From assembly GCA_000934455.1 (NCBI GenBank), contig KN888470.1, positions 3,335-43,446 on the forward strand: 40,112 nucleotides of DNA, read 5' to 3'. A program made the translations under genes and the position numbers. Each line of letters starts with the position of its first letter. Position 1 is the stretch's first letter. Under the pieces are notes generated by a model. That model had not been told where the DNA came from and did no database searches. It saw only the letters and a program-made list of their open reading frames with translations. This DNA is from Apostichopus parvimensis. Lineage: Eukaryota; Echinodermata; Holothuroidea; Aspidochirotida; Stichopodidae. Positions 31,401 to 40,112 of the stretch are shown here, piece by piece.

Positions 31401-34400
31401 TTTTGTTTAGTTTTCATATCCAGAGTCTATCTTAGGCAAATTTCCGTAAAAAGTAATTGATAATATTCTGTACGGGAAGACTTCTGTTACCTTCTCTGCC
31501 ATTAAACATTTCTAAATAAGACAAAAGAGACAACCCACAGAAACTTAGAGTCTATTAGTTCCAAGTACTGACATCGGTAGTTGTAACTAGATGGCACTTT
31601 AGGGTTCAGTACTACAGCTTTGAATTGGTACACGGTGAGTCCTTCTTCTCATATCATACACTGTGGTCATACAGAGGTTTATGATAATTTAATCTTTATC
31701 CAAATATCAAAGGTTGGTTTATAAAGTGTAAATGACGTGTCAGCATTATTTAACCAGGCTTAGTATCCGTTCCATGAGGATAACCTTCAGTAGTAGGTCA
31801 AAGGCCCTTTTCAATTTGCACAAACTTTTCCAAGAGGTGACCTAAGGAGTACTTAAATGCATGGCAAACATGAATATTCATTTTAATGAGAGTAGCACTA
31901 CTGAGCTACACACATTATTGTCCATCAGAAAGTCAACAGTAACAACCTATTAATCTTACAGTTGGTTTATAATGGAGGCCACTGTACCCAAACTATTTAC
32001 CTTACAGTTGGTTTGTAATGAATGCAACAGTTTTGAGCTACACACATTATTGTGCATCAGAAAGTCAACAGTAACAACCTATTTACCTTACAGTTGGTTC
32101 ATAATGGAGGCAACTATACCCAAAACTAGATACAGGTCGTATAGTTGATTGCTCATAAATACCATGAATGTTGTTATTGGTTTACAAGGATTAGCAAAAC
32201 CACTAGTTGTTGTTAAAATGCATAACCTGTTAATCAGCAATATTCAAGGAAGGTGTAGATGAACTTTTGCTGATTGGTCAAATATTCCATCATCATGTAA
32301 AGGAAGAAGACATTGCCAATGCTTTTATTGTTGCTGATCTTACATGTTTGAATCATGAAACACAACTGAACCTTGAAGCAGTATTTAATAAGTGTATATG
32401 ACAAGGTTGTATTTTGCAGCTCTATTGCCAGTCCTGTGAAGTCAAGGATGACTGCATTTTATGAAATACTGCAAAAGCATTAGGCTGTTAGACCCGGATT
32501 TTGGTGCTGCACATTCTGATAAATTTTCAAGATACTAATCAATAATAATATCCCATTACAAATACTACATCATAGTCCTCAATTGTATGTATCCATCTAA
32601 GACCAGACAGGCAAAAGAAAAAGAAAACTTGAAATGAAAAAAAAAAAAAAAAAATTGTGTTTGAATTGTAAATAGGAAAGAGTTTCCGAGTGTTACAGTT
32701 GTTAGCATTTGATTGGAATAATTTCATAAATTGATAAGTTGATAAATATATTAATGTTTTGTCTTGGTTGGATCACTTGCAATCCTATAATATTGTGTAA
32801 TAATATTATATATATTAACTCAGCTGTTTGCTAAATTGGCTGGAAATTGATGGCCCAAGAACAAACAGGCAGCTTTGTATTCTAGCTTGACGGATGGTAT
32901 TAAGAGAAGTTAGGCAATGGACTTGACTTTGGTGGAGTGAAGCGGTGTATCGGGTTAGGGTAGAGTTACAGAGGTCTTAACACCATAATTATGGCTGCTT
33001 TGGGATTCTACCTTAATTGTGATTAGAGAAATGAGGTAACAGACCTCATATTGGTGAAAAGTAGAAGTGTTATTGGTCAAATGTGGAGGTATGAGGTACA
33101 GTATTATCACCCCGCAGCTACAGTTGCTTTGTGATTCCACCGTAATGGTGGTAAGAGGAACGAGGCAAACGGATGGATGGATGAGGCTATGGAATATAGA
33201 CCTGTCATCACCTTGTCAGACTACAGCTGCTTTGAGATTTAGCTTGATGACCGGTATTAAGAGAATTGAGGGTTATGGACCTTATATCTGGTAGAAAGTA
33301 AATCAGGTATAAGTTGTTATCACCATCACAAAATGTCATGATTTGCAATTCTATCATCTCTTTCCTTTTTTTTCCGTTCAGGTGCAATATATGTTGACGA
33401 TTGCCCCACAGAGAAGATGATTCCTATCTACTTGATTGTTTCCGGCTCTTGTTATATATTGAAGAATCTGATTGATCTGTTTGAGAGATATAAGAATCGG
33501 GAACAGGACGACAGCCACGGGAACAACCCTTCCAACGCTTTAAGCCGTCTCTTGGGATGCTTCATATTTGCATTTTTCATTGCAGGTAAGAGACAATAAG
33601 AAAAGAACAGGTTTGGGGTGGGGATTGGTGGGGGGGGAGGGGATACCTTTTGGATATCAACTTGTTTGCCTATTCCTTTTTTCATTTACTTATTTATTTT
33701 TTATTTTCTGATCTTAAAGCCGTATTATGCGTGTCTGAATAAACACACCAAAACCTATGCCTAACACAGGCTCTCTTTGTAATCAGAACAAACTTTGTGG
33801 TCCCAGGAGTATCCTCTAATGTGTAAGAAGGCCCTGAATGATTCAATTTTGCCCGCTTGGGCCTACCGTACATCGACATGGATTGAACATGAGCTGTGAT
33901 TCTTTACAATTACAAACTAGATGTCATTCATGACTCACGTAAAAAGGCAGCCCAAGTCAGTCAAAATATTTCATAGCCTGTAGTTTCACATGGAAAAGTT
34001 GATTGCTTCTGGAAGAGTTTTTACAAACAGAGACATGTGACCATCATCCTTGACACATGTAGAAACACCAAAACTCAAAATTCCACCGTTTCTAGTGTAT
34101 GTAAATAACTATTGATGTTTACATGAGGGGGTCAATGTCAGGATTATGTCCCAAGATTTCCTCGAAAAAATAAATATGGTCGCCATAAATACTTCAAATT
34201 GTTTCCACAATGCACGATAGAAGAATCCTCCCTTAAATGTGGTTCAACTAATAGTTCAATCAATGACGACCTACAAAAGCCTCCACATTGAGCAACTCAG
34301 ATTTTGGAAAGCTATGCATGCATCATAGAGCAGGTTTAATAATAGCCAAGTCTCATGAATTCTGTTTTACCTTTTTTTTGCAGGAAATGTCTGGATTTAC

Positions 34401-34565
34401 AGGAATTACCCTCCCAGTACTAACATTGAGAGTGACCACTATTGCAACCCGGTGGTCTACTACTTTGCGTTTTGGATTACTACTCTGGCCTACATCTTCT
34501 GTGCCTTCACTTGTCTTTGCCTGTGCTGTGCTGCCCTCGGTACCGCTGCAGGTGCATCAACATAG
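16393..34565 (+). CDS. TMEM272-like four-helix membrane protein, complete, 6 exons, 227 aa
   Basis: CDS join: 16393-16422, 19270-19366, 20346-20456, 23495-23554, 33382-33585, 34384-34565, with consistent phase and consensus GT-AG sites throughout. Residues 1-79 form a Pro-rich, presumably cytosolic tail with three PPxY motifs: PPQY (22-25), PPPY (34-37) and PPSY (45-48), the last followed by QSLFGQ. Membrane segments lie at about 80-100, 112-131, 155-172 and 191-222. Between the first two is AIYVDDCPTEKMIPIYLIVS, the typical DDCP...IPIYLIV block of TMEM272-like proteins. A short hydrophilic loop (FERYKNREQDDSHGNN) separates helices 2 and 3. A Cys-rich final helix contains FTCLCLCC. The family's function is not established; PPxY motifs usually dock WW domains such as those of NEDD4 ligases, which is inference here. 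The start is the first in-frame ATG after the candidate promoter. Confidence 0.88.
16423..19269 (+). other. TMEM272-like intron 1
   Basis: A GT-AG intron of 2847 bp containing the complete hAT-type MITE at 16813-17158. The rest (17167-19269) is AT-rich with no recognised gene; a weak minus-strand tRNA-like stretch near 17900-17970 was considered and not called. Confidence 0.7.
16805..17166 (+). mobile_element. hAT-type MITE with 8 bp target-site duplications
   Basis: The element spans 16813-17158 (346 bp). It starts CAGTGGCGGAGC and ends GCTCCACCACTG, terminal inverted repeats with one mismatch in 12. It is flanked by a perfect 8 bp direct duplication, AAAGTGGG, at 16805-16812 and 17159-17166. 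Eight-base duplications and CAGTG ends are hallmarks of hAT transposons. It is clearly GC-richer than its surroundings, with internal GC-rich inverted motifs such as GGGGGGCATCCGCCCCCC near 17116-17133. It has no transposase ORF, so it is non-autonomous. Confidence 0.9.
19270..19366 (+). CDS. TMEM272-like exon 2
   Basis: Acceptor TTGATGTTAG and donor GTAAAG. Encodes residues 11-42, including NPPPPQYGSNGEE and PLPPPYSDAPR, so two of the three PPxY motifs are here. Confidence 0.88.
20346..20456 (+). CDS. TMEM272-like exon 3
   Basis: Acceptor TTGTTTAG and donor GTGAGT. Encodes EAPPSYQSLFGQMQDAK then a segment ending IKLLLNT just before the first membrane helix. It carries the PPSY motif and the conserved SLFGQ. 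Confidence 0.92.
20457..23494 (+). other. TMEM272-like intron 3
   Basis: A GT-AG intron of 3038 bp. It contains a GATT/TGAT microsatellite at about 21030-21071. Open frames at 20513-20755 (minus), 20631-20975 (plus) and 22092-22618 (both strands) have no recognised family and no splice context, so they are not called as genes. Confidence 0.7.
21030..21071. repeat. GATT microsatellite
   Basis: A run of GATT units, broken once by GTTCTA. Confidence 0.9.
23495..23554 (+). CDS. TMEM272-like exon 4 (first membrane helix)
   Basis: Acceptor CATTTGCAG and donor GTAAGT. With split codons it encodes IAVTIFMIILLAVPITMVVI then G, a single hydrophobic helix. Confidence 0.92.
23762..23958 (+). repeat. 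G-rich minisatellite (polypurine, G-quadruplex-prone)
   Basis: About 200 bp built from variants of GAGGAGGGGGATAGGGTGAG with almost no pyrimidines except scattered T. The G-rich strand is the sense strand of the host gene. Many closely spaced G runs of three or more make intramolecular G-quadruplexes plausible. Long minus-strand frames here are Pro/Ser low-complexity artefacts. Confidence 0.88.
24560..24575 (+). repeat. G16 homopolymer
   Basis: Uninterrupted G run, one of several in the window. Confidence 0.95.
25250..26775 (-). mobile_element. Decayed LINE (non-LTR retrotransposon), RT region, antisense
   Basis: Read on the minus strand from about 26775 down: a fragment with RREPTEMMRRLPAHNRIK and a linker; 26345-25935 with SELPCVWKTALTAPVQKTKN, VNDFRPIDLASIAFSSK and VIFLDFSCAF (reverse-transcriptase motifs including the first catalytic-Asp block); 25907-25644 with ASGGPLSAILFPKYTDEIRS and the catalytic box as YAND instead of YADD; then near 25378-25258 a C-terminal LPKYRTQVYKNNSFIYRAAL stretch. 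Frameshifts, a lost catalytic Asp and an unrelated segment at about 25385-25640 show it is dead. A CR1/L2/Jockey-type clade is likely; I cannot assign it more finely. Confidence 0.8.
26923..26939. repeat. Short perfect inverted repeat
   Basis: AGTACATG, one G, CATGTACT. Confidence 0.85.
27936..28043 (-). mobile_element. Penelope-like element fragment with hammerhead-like core (copy 2)
   Basis: Minus-strand near-twin of 2905-3014. Here the helix I partners GCCT and AGGC are intact, but the conserved core reads TTGAAGA instead of CTGAAGA. The same GATCC/GGATC stem and GAAACGTC segment are present. The assembled duplication repeats it at 29689-29796. Confidence 0.6.
28179..28196. repeat. 18 bp perfect palindrome with back-to-back GATA sites
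   Basis: GTTATCATTAATGATAAC is self-complementary over 18 bases and holds GATAA on each strand. It recurs at 29932-29949 in the duplicate. Confidence 0.85.
28692..28741. other. Assembly gap (50 N)
   Basis: Fifty N in a row. Fixed-length placeholders like this usually mean unknown gap size. Any open frame crossing it is meaningless. Confidence 0.99.
28742..30444 (+). repeat. 1703 bp duplicated segment, right copy (abuts gap)
   Basis: Starts at the first base after the N run and ends at 30444, where unique sequence resumes. See 26989-28691. Confidence 0.95.
29689..29796 (-). mobile_element. Hammerhead-like Penelope fragment, assembled duplicate of copy 2
   Basis: Same sequence as 27936-28043 at offset 1753. 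Probably not an independent insertion. Confidence 0.6.
30502..30514 (+). promoter_or_regulatory. AGGTCA direct repeat with 1 base spacing (DR1)
   Basis: AGGTCAAAGGTCA is a perfect consensus DR1, the site type bound by HNF4, RXR or PPAR-RXR receptors. It lies in intron 4. A one-mismatch version (AGGTCAAAGATCA) lies within the duplicated segment near 28630 and 30383. Function is not shown. Confidence 0.35.
31903..32128. repeat. 132 bp direct repeat, about 1.7 copies
   Basis: GAGCTACACACATTATTGT begins at 31903 and 32035. Both copies continue through AAAGTCAACAGTAACAACCT and CTTACAGTTGGTT to ATAATGGAGGC. A partial third CTTACAGTTGGTT lies between them. Confidence 0.85.
32640..32654 (+). repeat. 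Poly-A run
   Basis: About 16 A in a row starting in the bases just before 32641. It could be a retroposon tail but no body was recognised. Confidence 0.6.
32880..33290. repeat. Diverged tandem repeat, about 100-130 bp unit, 4 copies
   Basis: Units recur near 32880, 33004, 33133 and 33236. Each starts with a variant of GATTCTACCTTAATTGTGAT, continues into a RAGAGRAATGAGG-like stretch and a TGGACCT/CAGACCT segment, and includes ATCACC...GCAGCTACAGTTGCTTTG-like sequence. Copies are old and imperfect. Confidence 0.65.
33382..33585 (+). CDS. TMEM272-like exon 5 (helices 2 and 3)
   Basis: Acceptor TTCCGTTCAG and donor GTAAGA. Encodes GAIYVDDCPTEKMIPIYLIV then SGSCYILKNLIDLFERYK, the hydrophilic loop, and SRLLGCFIFAFFIAG. 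This is the most diagnostic exon of the family. Confidence 0.95.
33586..34383 (+). other. TMEM272-like intron 5
   Basis: A GT-AG intron of 798 bp with a G-rich tract near 33611-33642. Nothing else was recognised. Confidence 0.8.
34384..34565 (+). CDS. TMEM272-like exon 6 with stop
   Basis: Acceptor TTTTTTTGCAG. Encodes GNVWIYRNYPPSTNIESDHY, then a Cys, the last hydrophobic segment VVYYFAFWITTLAYIFCAFT and CLCLCCAALGTAAGAST, then TAG at 34563-34565. A larger open frame in another phase overlaps but breaks the family match. Confidence 0.93.
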
Positions 34566-36508
34566 TAAACATGATACCACACACACTGGACAGACAGAGG
34601 GCGGCAAATAGTTATCCTTTCATACGATGCCTTGTTATATTTTGACCAGTCGCAGAGCTGTAAAATATAAACAAGTGAATGGTTCTCGTAGGACTCGTCG
34701 ACCTAGGCCGAGCATTTCATTTACAAAGATCATCCTTTTTTAATCAAACATACTGAAGACTAAGAACAGAAAAGGGGAAAAAAATGTCCCATAATCTTAA
34801 AAATTGCATAGAATATTATATTTCTCACTAAAAGCAAATTTGCCTAAGTGAATATCATTTTTTCTGATGTACAAAGTTTGATGTTAAAGTTGGATTCACT
34901 GCCGTTTTATATCTCGTATTTAGCTTCGGATGAAATCGCTATTCTTGTTGGCCGCAGTTGTAATTTGTTTGGTGATATTTGATGTCTTTCTATAGTTTTA
35001 TTCATAGCTCAATATTTTGGTAACTGACTCTGTCATTATTTGTCACAAATTACCCGGCACAAGAGAGTACTGTACCGTTGCGTGACGAATCGTGCGAACG
35101 AATCATGGAGAAGGATTTCTTCAACATTTCAGAGGTTTCTCTTGATCTTACTGCAGTTAGATATTGAAGTCATGTTGGGTATCCTTTTTATTAAGATTGT
35201 GAAAGTTGTGATATTTATGCAGGACAACACACAATTGGAAACATGATTAGCTGAAGCCTTCAGAGAGAGGAATAATTCTTTTCTACATACCTTATGTGGT
35301 AGTCGTAACATGGTGTCACAAACATTAAAAAGTGGTTAACTGAGAATGATGTTTTATAATTTTGTAGGATCAAGGATAACGACACATTTTCATCTTTCCG
35401 ACGGAGGAATTACACTCCTATAATTATCAATGCATACAATATGTATCAAAATGTTGCTTTTCTTTGAAAAAATATTTCAGCTATCGTGCTGTTCTGTTCT
35501 ATCGCAATCATGCATGAACTGACCTTGCTTCAAATTCAGTTAGGTATGGTTTTATACAGAGGTGACCATTGATCAGTGCTACATGTAACTCTCGTGAAAG
35601 GCTATCAAATATGAGCTATGTTGCTCTTTTCCAGAAGGCTCAAAGCTATTTGGATTCTATTCTCCTCCATCGGTAATCACAGATGAAATGTGTACCTCTC
35701 TCTTCCAGGGTGATGAGAGGTATTTTGTGAGTGTTGTTTGTATTGCTGTTGTTTTTGTTGTTATTTGTATTGCTGAGTGAGTGTGCATAGAATGACTTTT
35801 GATCTAAATTTCAAGTTTAATAGTGCAATTTAGAGATTTCAATGTTTTACAATTGATTGTACATTTGTTATCAACTTCAGTGGTTTAGATATATTTATTA
35901 TGTAAGTTTATTTTTGCACTGTAGACTAACCAGCAAGCAGTCCTACTTTATAAGATATTTATTCACCTCAAAACAAAACAAAAAAACTGGGGAATAACAA
36001 CATTATCGTGCGTTAGTAATGAACATATAAAGAAATTTCTATCTTTTCTCTGTTTTGTGTAAGTTCTTTTTGAATTGTTACATGTTTGTATCATTTACTA
36101 TCGCTTATTCAATAATTATATAATTACTTATTCAGTATTATGTGTGTAAACTACTGTCTGTATGACAGTCCTCAAATCTCTGTAGACGAAGCTGGTCTCT
36201 CAAAAGTTTGCTTCCACAAAATTAAATTATTAGATTACCTTGTCAAGGCAAATTGCAGAGTTAGATTTCACCCAGCTCTTTTGGGGAGAATATTTCAAGG
36301 ACAAAGATAGAGAAATATAAATGTTTCTGCTAGCATGTAAGAAACCACACTGATTAGGCAAATTTTGTATCCTGTTGTGAGTTGCACCACTTTGCTGGTA
36401 TGAATGTCTGCGATACTTGCAATGGTAACGAGGAATTATTGTAGGTACACACAAACTGTGTATATCTCAACCAGCATACCTACAGCAGACCAGACTGCAG
36501 AAATTGAT

Positions 36509-36600
36509 AGCACAAGCCAAGTCCATATGGCCTGTTATAGTCACTAGTGAACTACTTGATAGCTCAAAAACAAGTCCATATGACCTGTTATAGTCACTAT
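36509..36600. repeat. Direct repeat, 52 bp spacing
   Basis: AAGTCCATATG(G/A)CCTGTTATAG plus TCACTA occurs twice, 52 bases apart. Confidence 0.85.
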
Positions 36601-37655
36601 TAAACATACACTGTGCTATACAATGTTTTCTGCACGGCTTGAAGTTATGCAGTTTTGGGTTAGTGATTAACTTGTTGGACGTTGAGACCATGAAGATGAA
36701 CGGTGTGAAGGGGTTGCGTCCATAGAAGTGAACTTTTAGTCTTGTTAGGGAAACAGTCCAATGCCTTTAATATAGACATATGTCTGATAAAGTGTGGTTT
36801 GGAAGGTTGAAGTATTGCCCAATTGGAGCTGCCATAGTCTTCGTATTGTTGAATAAGAATGTTTTCATGCTCATGTTTGAATTAATTTCACTACTAGGTA
36901 CAGGTTCGTAGGAGTTTTAATGTCTCAATACCTGTTTGCTGATGAATTTCGGAAAACAAACTTCCGAAGTAGATTCAATGTTTCATATTCTAAGTGCACT
37001 CTGACCAGGTGGGTTTAAAATGAAGAAAAGCTGTCGCAATTTATTTACTGTTGCCCTTATGGTCTACACATGCGGCCCGATCAAGATTTTAATGCAGTCC
37101 TATACTTGTATCGTCCACTTCTCACAATTCCATGGAGGAAACATCTGAAACACCTGTTTATTCATTGCAATGGAAGGAAATGACACAATTTTGCAAGATA
37201 CATCGTTAAAGACCAAGAGAAAGATACTATTTAAGAGAAGGGACCTAAAGACAGGCTAGCCACGAAAGTGAAAGTAGTCCTAAGCCCAACGGTCGTAAAT
37301 TAAACCGAGAGATTTGTTGGGTGGGGCTTGCAAATTTTGATTACAGATAATTCAATAAAAATAATAAATATTGATTTGAAAATTGCATAGAACGGTGTCA
37401 TTTTCACTGAGCTTATATGCAGTAAGGCGGAAAGGTTGAAGTTTAAATTTGGCAAACAAGTACTGAGACTTTAGGTATTTTATATTAGTCTTTCAGATCA
37501 GTTAAAATAATTGTGTTTTGAAATCGATTTAACCATACTGGATTGAATCAATTGCCATCATCTTGATTTTTTTAGCTTTTTGTACACCATCAAAAATCAG
37601 TTGTGTTAAAGTTGGTTACAAATTTCATCTGGGGGACTAATATAATTTATGAGAA

Positions 37656-37705
37656 TATTGACTATGAGAAAACTGTGTAGATACAAAGTTATCTCATAGT
37701 CAATA
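37656..37705. repeat. 14 bp perfect inverted repeat (hairpin)
   Basis: TATTGACTATGAGA (37656-37669) and TCTCATAGTCAATA (37692-37705) are perfect complements with a 22-base loop. No T tract or known motif follows, so its role is unknown. Confidence 0.85.
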
Positions 37706-38047
37706 CAAATACACATACTCCTTAGTGATACATGTGAAGTTATGAATTCTCAAAGCTTTAGGACTTTCATGGATTCTGTGTTAATGACTGGGGTGAAGTG
37801 TGACAAATTTGTAACATTTTTTTAAGATTCAGTGAATCTGTAACCTCGCAAATAACCTAACAACACTTCCCTTTGCCCTCCCTGCTTGTTTTCTGTGATG
37901 GTTAAATGAGATAGGTACCCATTGCTAGATGATGATGGTTGCTAGATGCTACATTGCTAGATGATATGTTGATGCTTGTATTCTTCTCTTGTTATACCAT
38001 CTTAATTTTGTATACTTAAAGAATGATTGACAAGTTTCTTCCCTTTT

Positions 38048-38562
38048 AGCACTATTAAAGTACTATGTGTAATGATTTACAAAGAAGAAGTATTTGTGTA
38101 GGCTATATTCAGCTGTGTAATTTAACACTTTCTGCTGTTTGGTATAATTAGCACTATTAAAGTACTATGTGTAATGATTTACAAAGAAGAAGTATTTGCG
38201 TAGGCTATATTCAGCTGTGTAATTTAACACTTACTGCTGTTTGGTATAATTAGCACTATTAAAGTACTATGTGTAATGATTTACAATGAAGAAGTATTTG
38301 TGTAGGCTATATTCAGCTGTGTAATTTAACACTTACTGCTGTTTGGTATAATTAGCACTATTAAAGTACTATGTGTAATGATTTACAAAGAAGAAGTATT
38401 TGTGTAGGCTATATTTAGCTGTGTAATTTACCACGTACTGCCGTTTGGTATATTTTGCACTATTAAAGTACTATGTGTAATGATTTACAAAGAAGACTTA
38501 GGTATTCGTGTAGGCTATATTCAGCTGTGTAATTTAACACTTACTGCCCTTTGTTGTCTCAT
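38048..38562. repeat. 102 bp minisatellite, 5 copies, high identity
   Basis: Units start at 38048, 38150, 38252, 38354 and 38456 with exact 102 bp spacing. Each begins GCACTATTAAAGTACTATGT after a variable base. The first four are almost identical; the fifth has a short insertion near 38495. Confidence 0.95.
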
Positions 38563-38811
38563 GTGTACAGGTTGTACCTGTGTTATGTTGTTAATCTTCT
38601 GTTAATCTTGTCATCAGTGTGTGAAGGTCTCCTGTGTATATACTAAAGCCCCCTCAAGTTTGTCAGTACACTCCTCCTAAATATACATAAAAAAACACTT
38701 CCTTTCATTCCAGAATGTAGTTTGTTATTTTTGATATTTACTTGGTTAAAAGGCAATGCCGTGGGTGATTTTTGGTTTCGATGATCCTAACCTATGCATT
38801 CATGCAGGCGG

Positions 38812-39350
38812 AGAGTGTTCTGTGTGTGTGTGTGACGCCGGGCTTGTAAACACGATATCTCAAGAAGGTAAGCTTGGACCAATCTAATATTTGGTGTATA
38901 TGAGAACCACATTGAGTAGAAGAACCCTGTTGTTTTGTGGGGAGGTCAGAGGTCATTTAGAGCCACCAGGGGCCAAATAGTGAAAACCTTGTAAACACGA
39001 TATCTCAAGGAGGTAAGCTTGGATCAATCTCATATTTCGTGAGTAGATAGACCACATTTAGGAGCAAAAGACTATTTTTTTTTTGTAGAGGTCAAAGGTA
39101 ATTTGGGGTCACCAGGGGTCAAATTGTGTAAACCTTGTAAACACGATATCACAAGAAGGACAGCTTGGATCAATCTCGTATTTCGTGTAAAGGTCCAAGT
39201 CCATTTGGGGTCACTAGAGGTCAAATTGTGAAAACTTTGTAACTCAAGAAGGGTAGGTTGGGCAAATATCATATTTAGTATGTAGTTGGTACACGTTCAG
39301 TGCAAGATTTGTTGAGGTCAAAGGTCATTTGGAGTCACCTGACGCCAAAT
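38812..39350. repeat. About 147 bp tandem array with AGGTCA motifs
   Basis: CTTGTAAACACGATATC begins at 38841, 38988 and 39134 (spacings 147 and 146). A shortened unit follows near 39235 and a diverged one near 39352. Each unit carries GGTCA-rich sequence such as GGTCATTTGGGGTCACCAG. Perfect AGGTCA-N-AGGTCA (DR1) motifs occur at 38943-38955 and 39315-39327, and a near-perfect one at 39089-39101. Confidence 0.88.
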
Positions 39351-40112
39351 TGTGGAAACTTTCTTTTATAAGCTACCGTATCTCCGACCAGCCTATCAGA
39401 TAACATGTGCGTTACGACTCATACGATTAGGAGGCTATTGGCAAATGGAAATGAGCTTATGGGCATCCGTAGAATCTAAAACTGAAATCTCGAACAAAAT
39501 TGCATTTATTCAACTGGCCGCTCTAAGGCTTACTTTGCGTGCAAAAAGTGTACGTACTCTTTGTAGTACAGCGGTTCTATTGGACGTTTTTCGTCGTAAT
39601 TATTTCAGGTTGGATGTAGTTTCGATGTGACCAGGCAGCGTTTATGAAACTTAACAGTTCGTCTAGTTAGATTTTTTCACTATGACCAGTGCGAAATAAT
39701 TGTGTAAAACGGCCCTAGTTGGCAGTGAGTTCACTAGCTATTGTCTGGATCGGCTGTTGATCTCAATTTGAGTGATTTCTTCCAGCAGTTTCAGCATAGA
39801 TAGTCCTTAAAAAGTAACGTTCGATTTCGTCACGTTTATGATTATGGGACAACTTTAACAAACCTGGCTAGGCCTGTGAGCAATTTTATGTTGTCTAGGC
39901 CAGCATGGGTTGGCAAGAATAGGGTTCGTTAACACAACAACGTGAAGAATACCAGTCAGATACCAAAACTGTAATAGTTAACACCTTGTCTAAGGTTCAA
40001 ACCCCACAAGGTGAAATCTTAATATTCTGCCTTTCCTCCTTCCAATCTCCACCAGAGATATCATTTTGATTTTTCTGCTCTTTTCCTCCTTCCATTCACT
40101 CCTTGAACATCA
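39351..40112. other. Window end, no recognised gene
   Basis: Part of it (about 39360-39700) has slightly higher GC content and a 92-codon open plus-strand frame (39352-39630) that I cannot assign and that starts inside the repeat. It could border another gene's 5' end. A hairpin with a B-box-like loop lies at 39982-40013. Confidence 0.5.

Larger units (their letters stand above)
23555..33381 (+). other. TMEM272-like intron 4, long and repeat-laden
   Basis: 9827 bp as assembled. It holds the G-rich minisatellite, the antisense LINE, the gap with its flanking duplication, and two diverged tandem arrays. If the 1703 bp duplication is artificial, the real intron is about 1.75 kb shorter. The stretch 30445-31900 shows no recognised gene. 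Confidence 0.8.
34566..38047 (+). other. Downstream region: 3' UTR and intergenic DNA
   Basis: No AATAAA lies close to the stop; AATATAAA near 34664 is a weak variant, and clear AATAAA motifs occur only around 37354-37368. The 3' UTR end cannot be fixed. A 52 bp direct repeat (about 36510-36600) and a hairpin (37656-37705) lie here. No further gene was recognised. Confidence 0.6.

Noticed and set aside
34288..34645. Two larger frames overlapping the last TMEM272-like exon
   Set aside because: Out of phase with exon 5; only the phase chosen for exon 6 gives the family sequence.
39352..39630. 92-codon plus-strand frame near the window end
   Set aside because: Starts in the 147 bp repeat and shows no recognised domain; could be the edge of another gene but cannot be supported.

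Overview
The window is animal nuclear DNA: AT-rich, with short exons, long introns, many minisatellites and transposon remnants, and one run of 50 N. Two protein-coding genes are supported, both on the + strand and both reconstructed exon by exon with reading phase kept across every junction. The encoded proteins and the repeat types suggest a marine invertebrate deuterostome, plausibly an echinoderm such as a sea cucumber. That placement is inference; no species marker is visible.

Region 1 (1-12812) holds the 3' part of IK/RED, a spliceosomal B-complex protein that partners with SMU1. Twelve exons encode the C-terminal 311 residues and the stop; the 5' exons lie upstream of the window. One intron (4506-5716) does not fit GT-AG rules but fits a U12-type AT-AC intron, with an ATATCCTTT donor, a TTCCTTAAC branch site and an AC acceptor. 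The introns carry three minisatellites (120, 50 and 52 bp units), a tRNA-derived SINE-like fragment and a copy of a hammerhead-ribozyme-like repeat of Penelope-like type.

Region 2 (12813-16392) is the IK 3' UTR, about 3 kb of low-complexity intergenic DNA and a putative promoter with a CCAAT box.

Region 3 (16393-34565) is a complete six-exon gene for a 227-residue four-helix membrane protein of the TMEM272-like family with three PPxY motifs in its N-terminal tail. Its introns hold a complete 346 bp hAT-type MITE with perfect 8 bp target-site duplications, a G-rich minisatellite, an antisense decayed LINE and a second hammerhead-like repeat. They also hold an apparent assembly error: 1703 bp appears on both sides of the N gap.

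Region 4 (34566-40112) has no recognised gene. It contains a near-perfect 102 bp minisatellite and a 147 bp array carrying AGGTCA direct repeats. The two genes have no evident functional link. The main points of interest are the minor-spliceosome intron inside a spliceosome gene, the paired hammerhead-like relics, and the false duplication.
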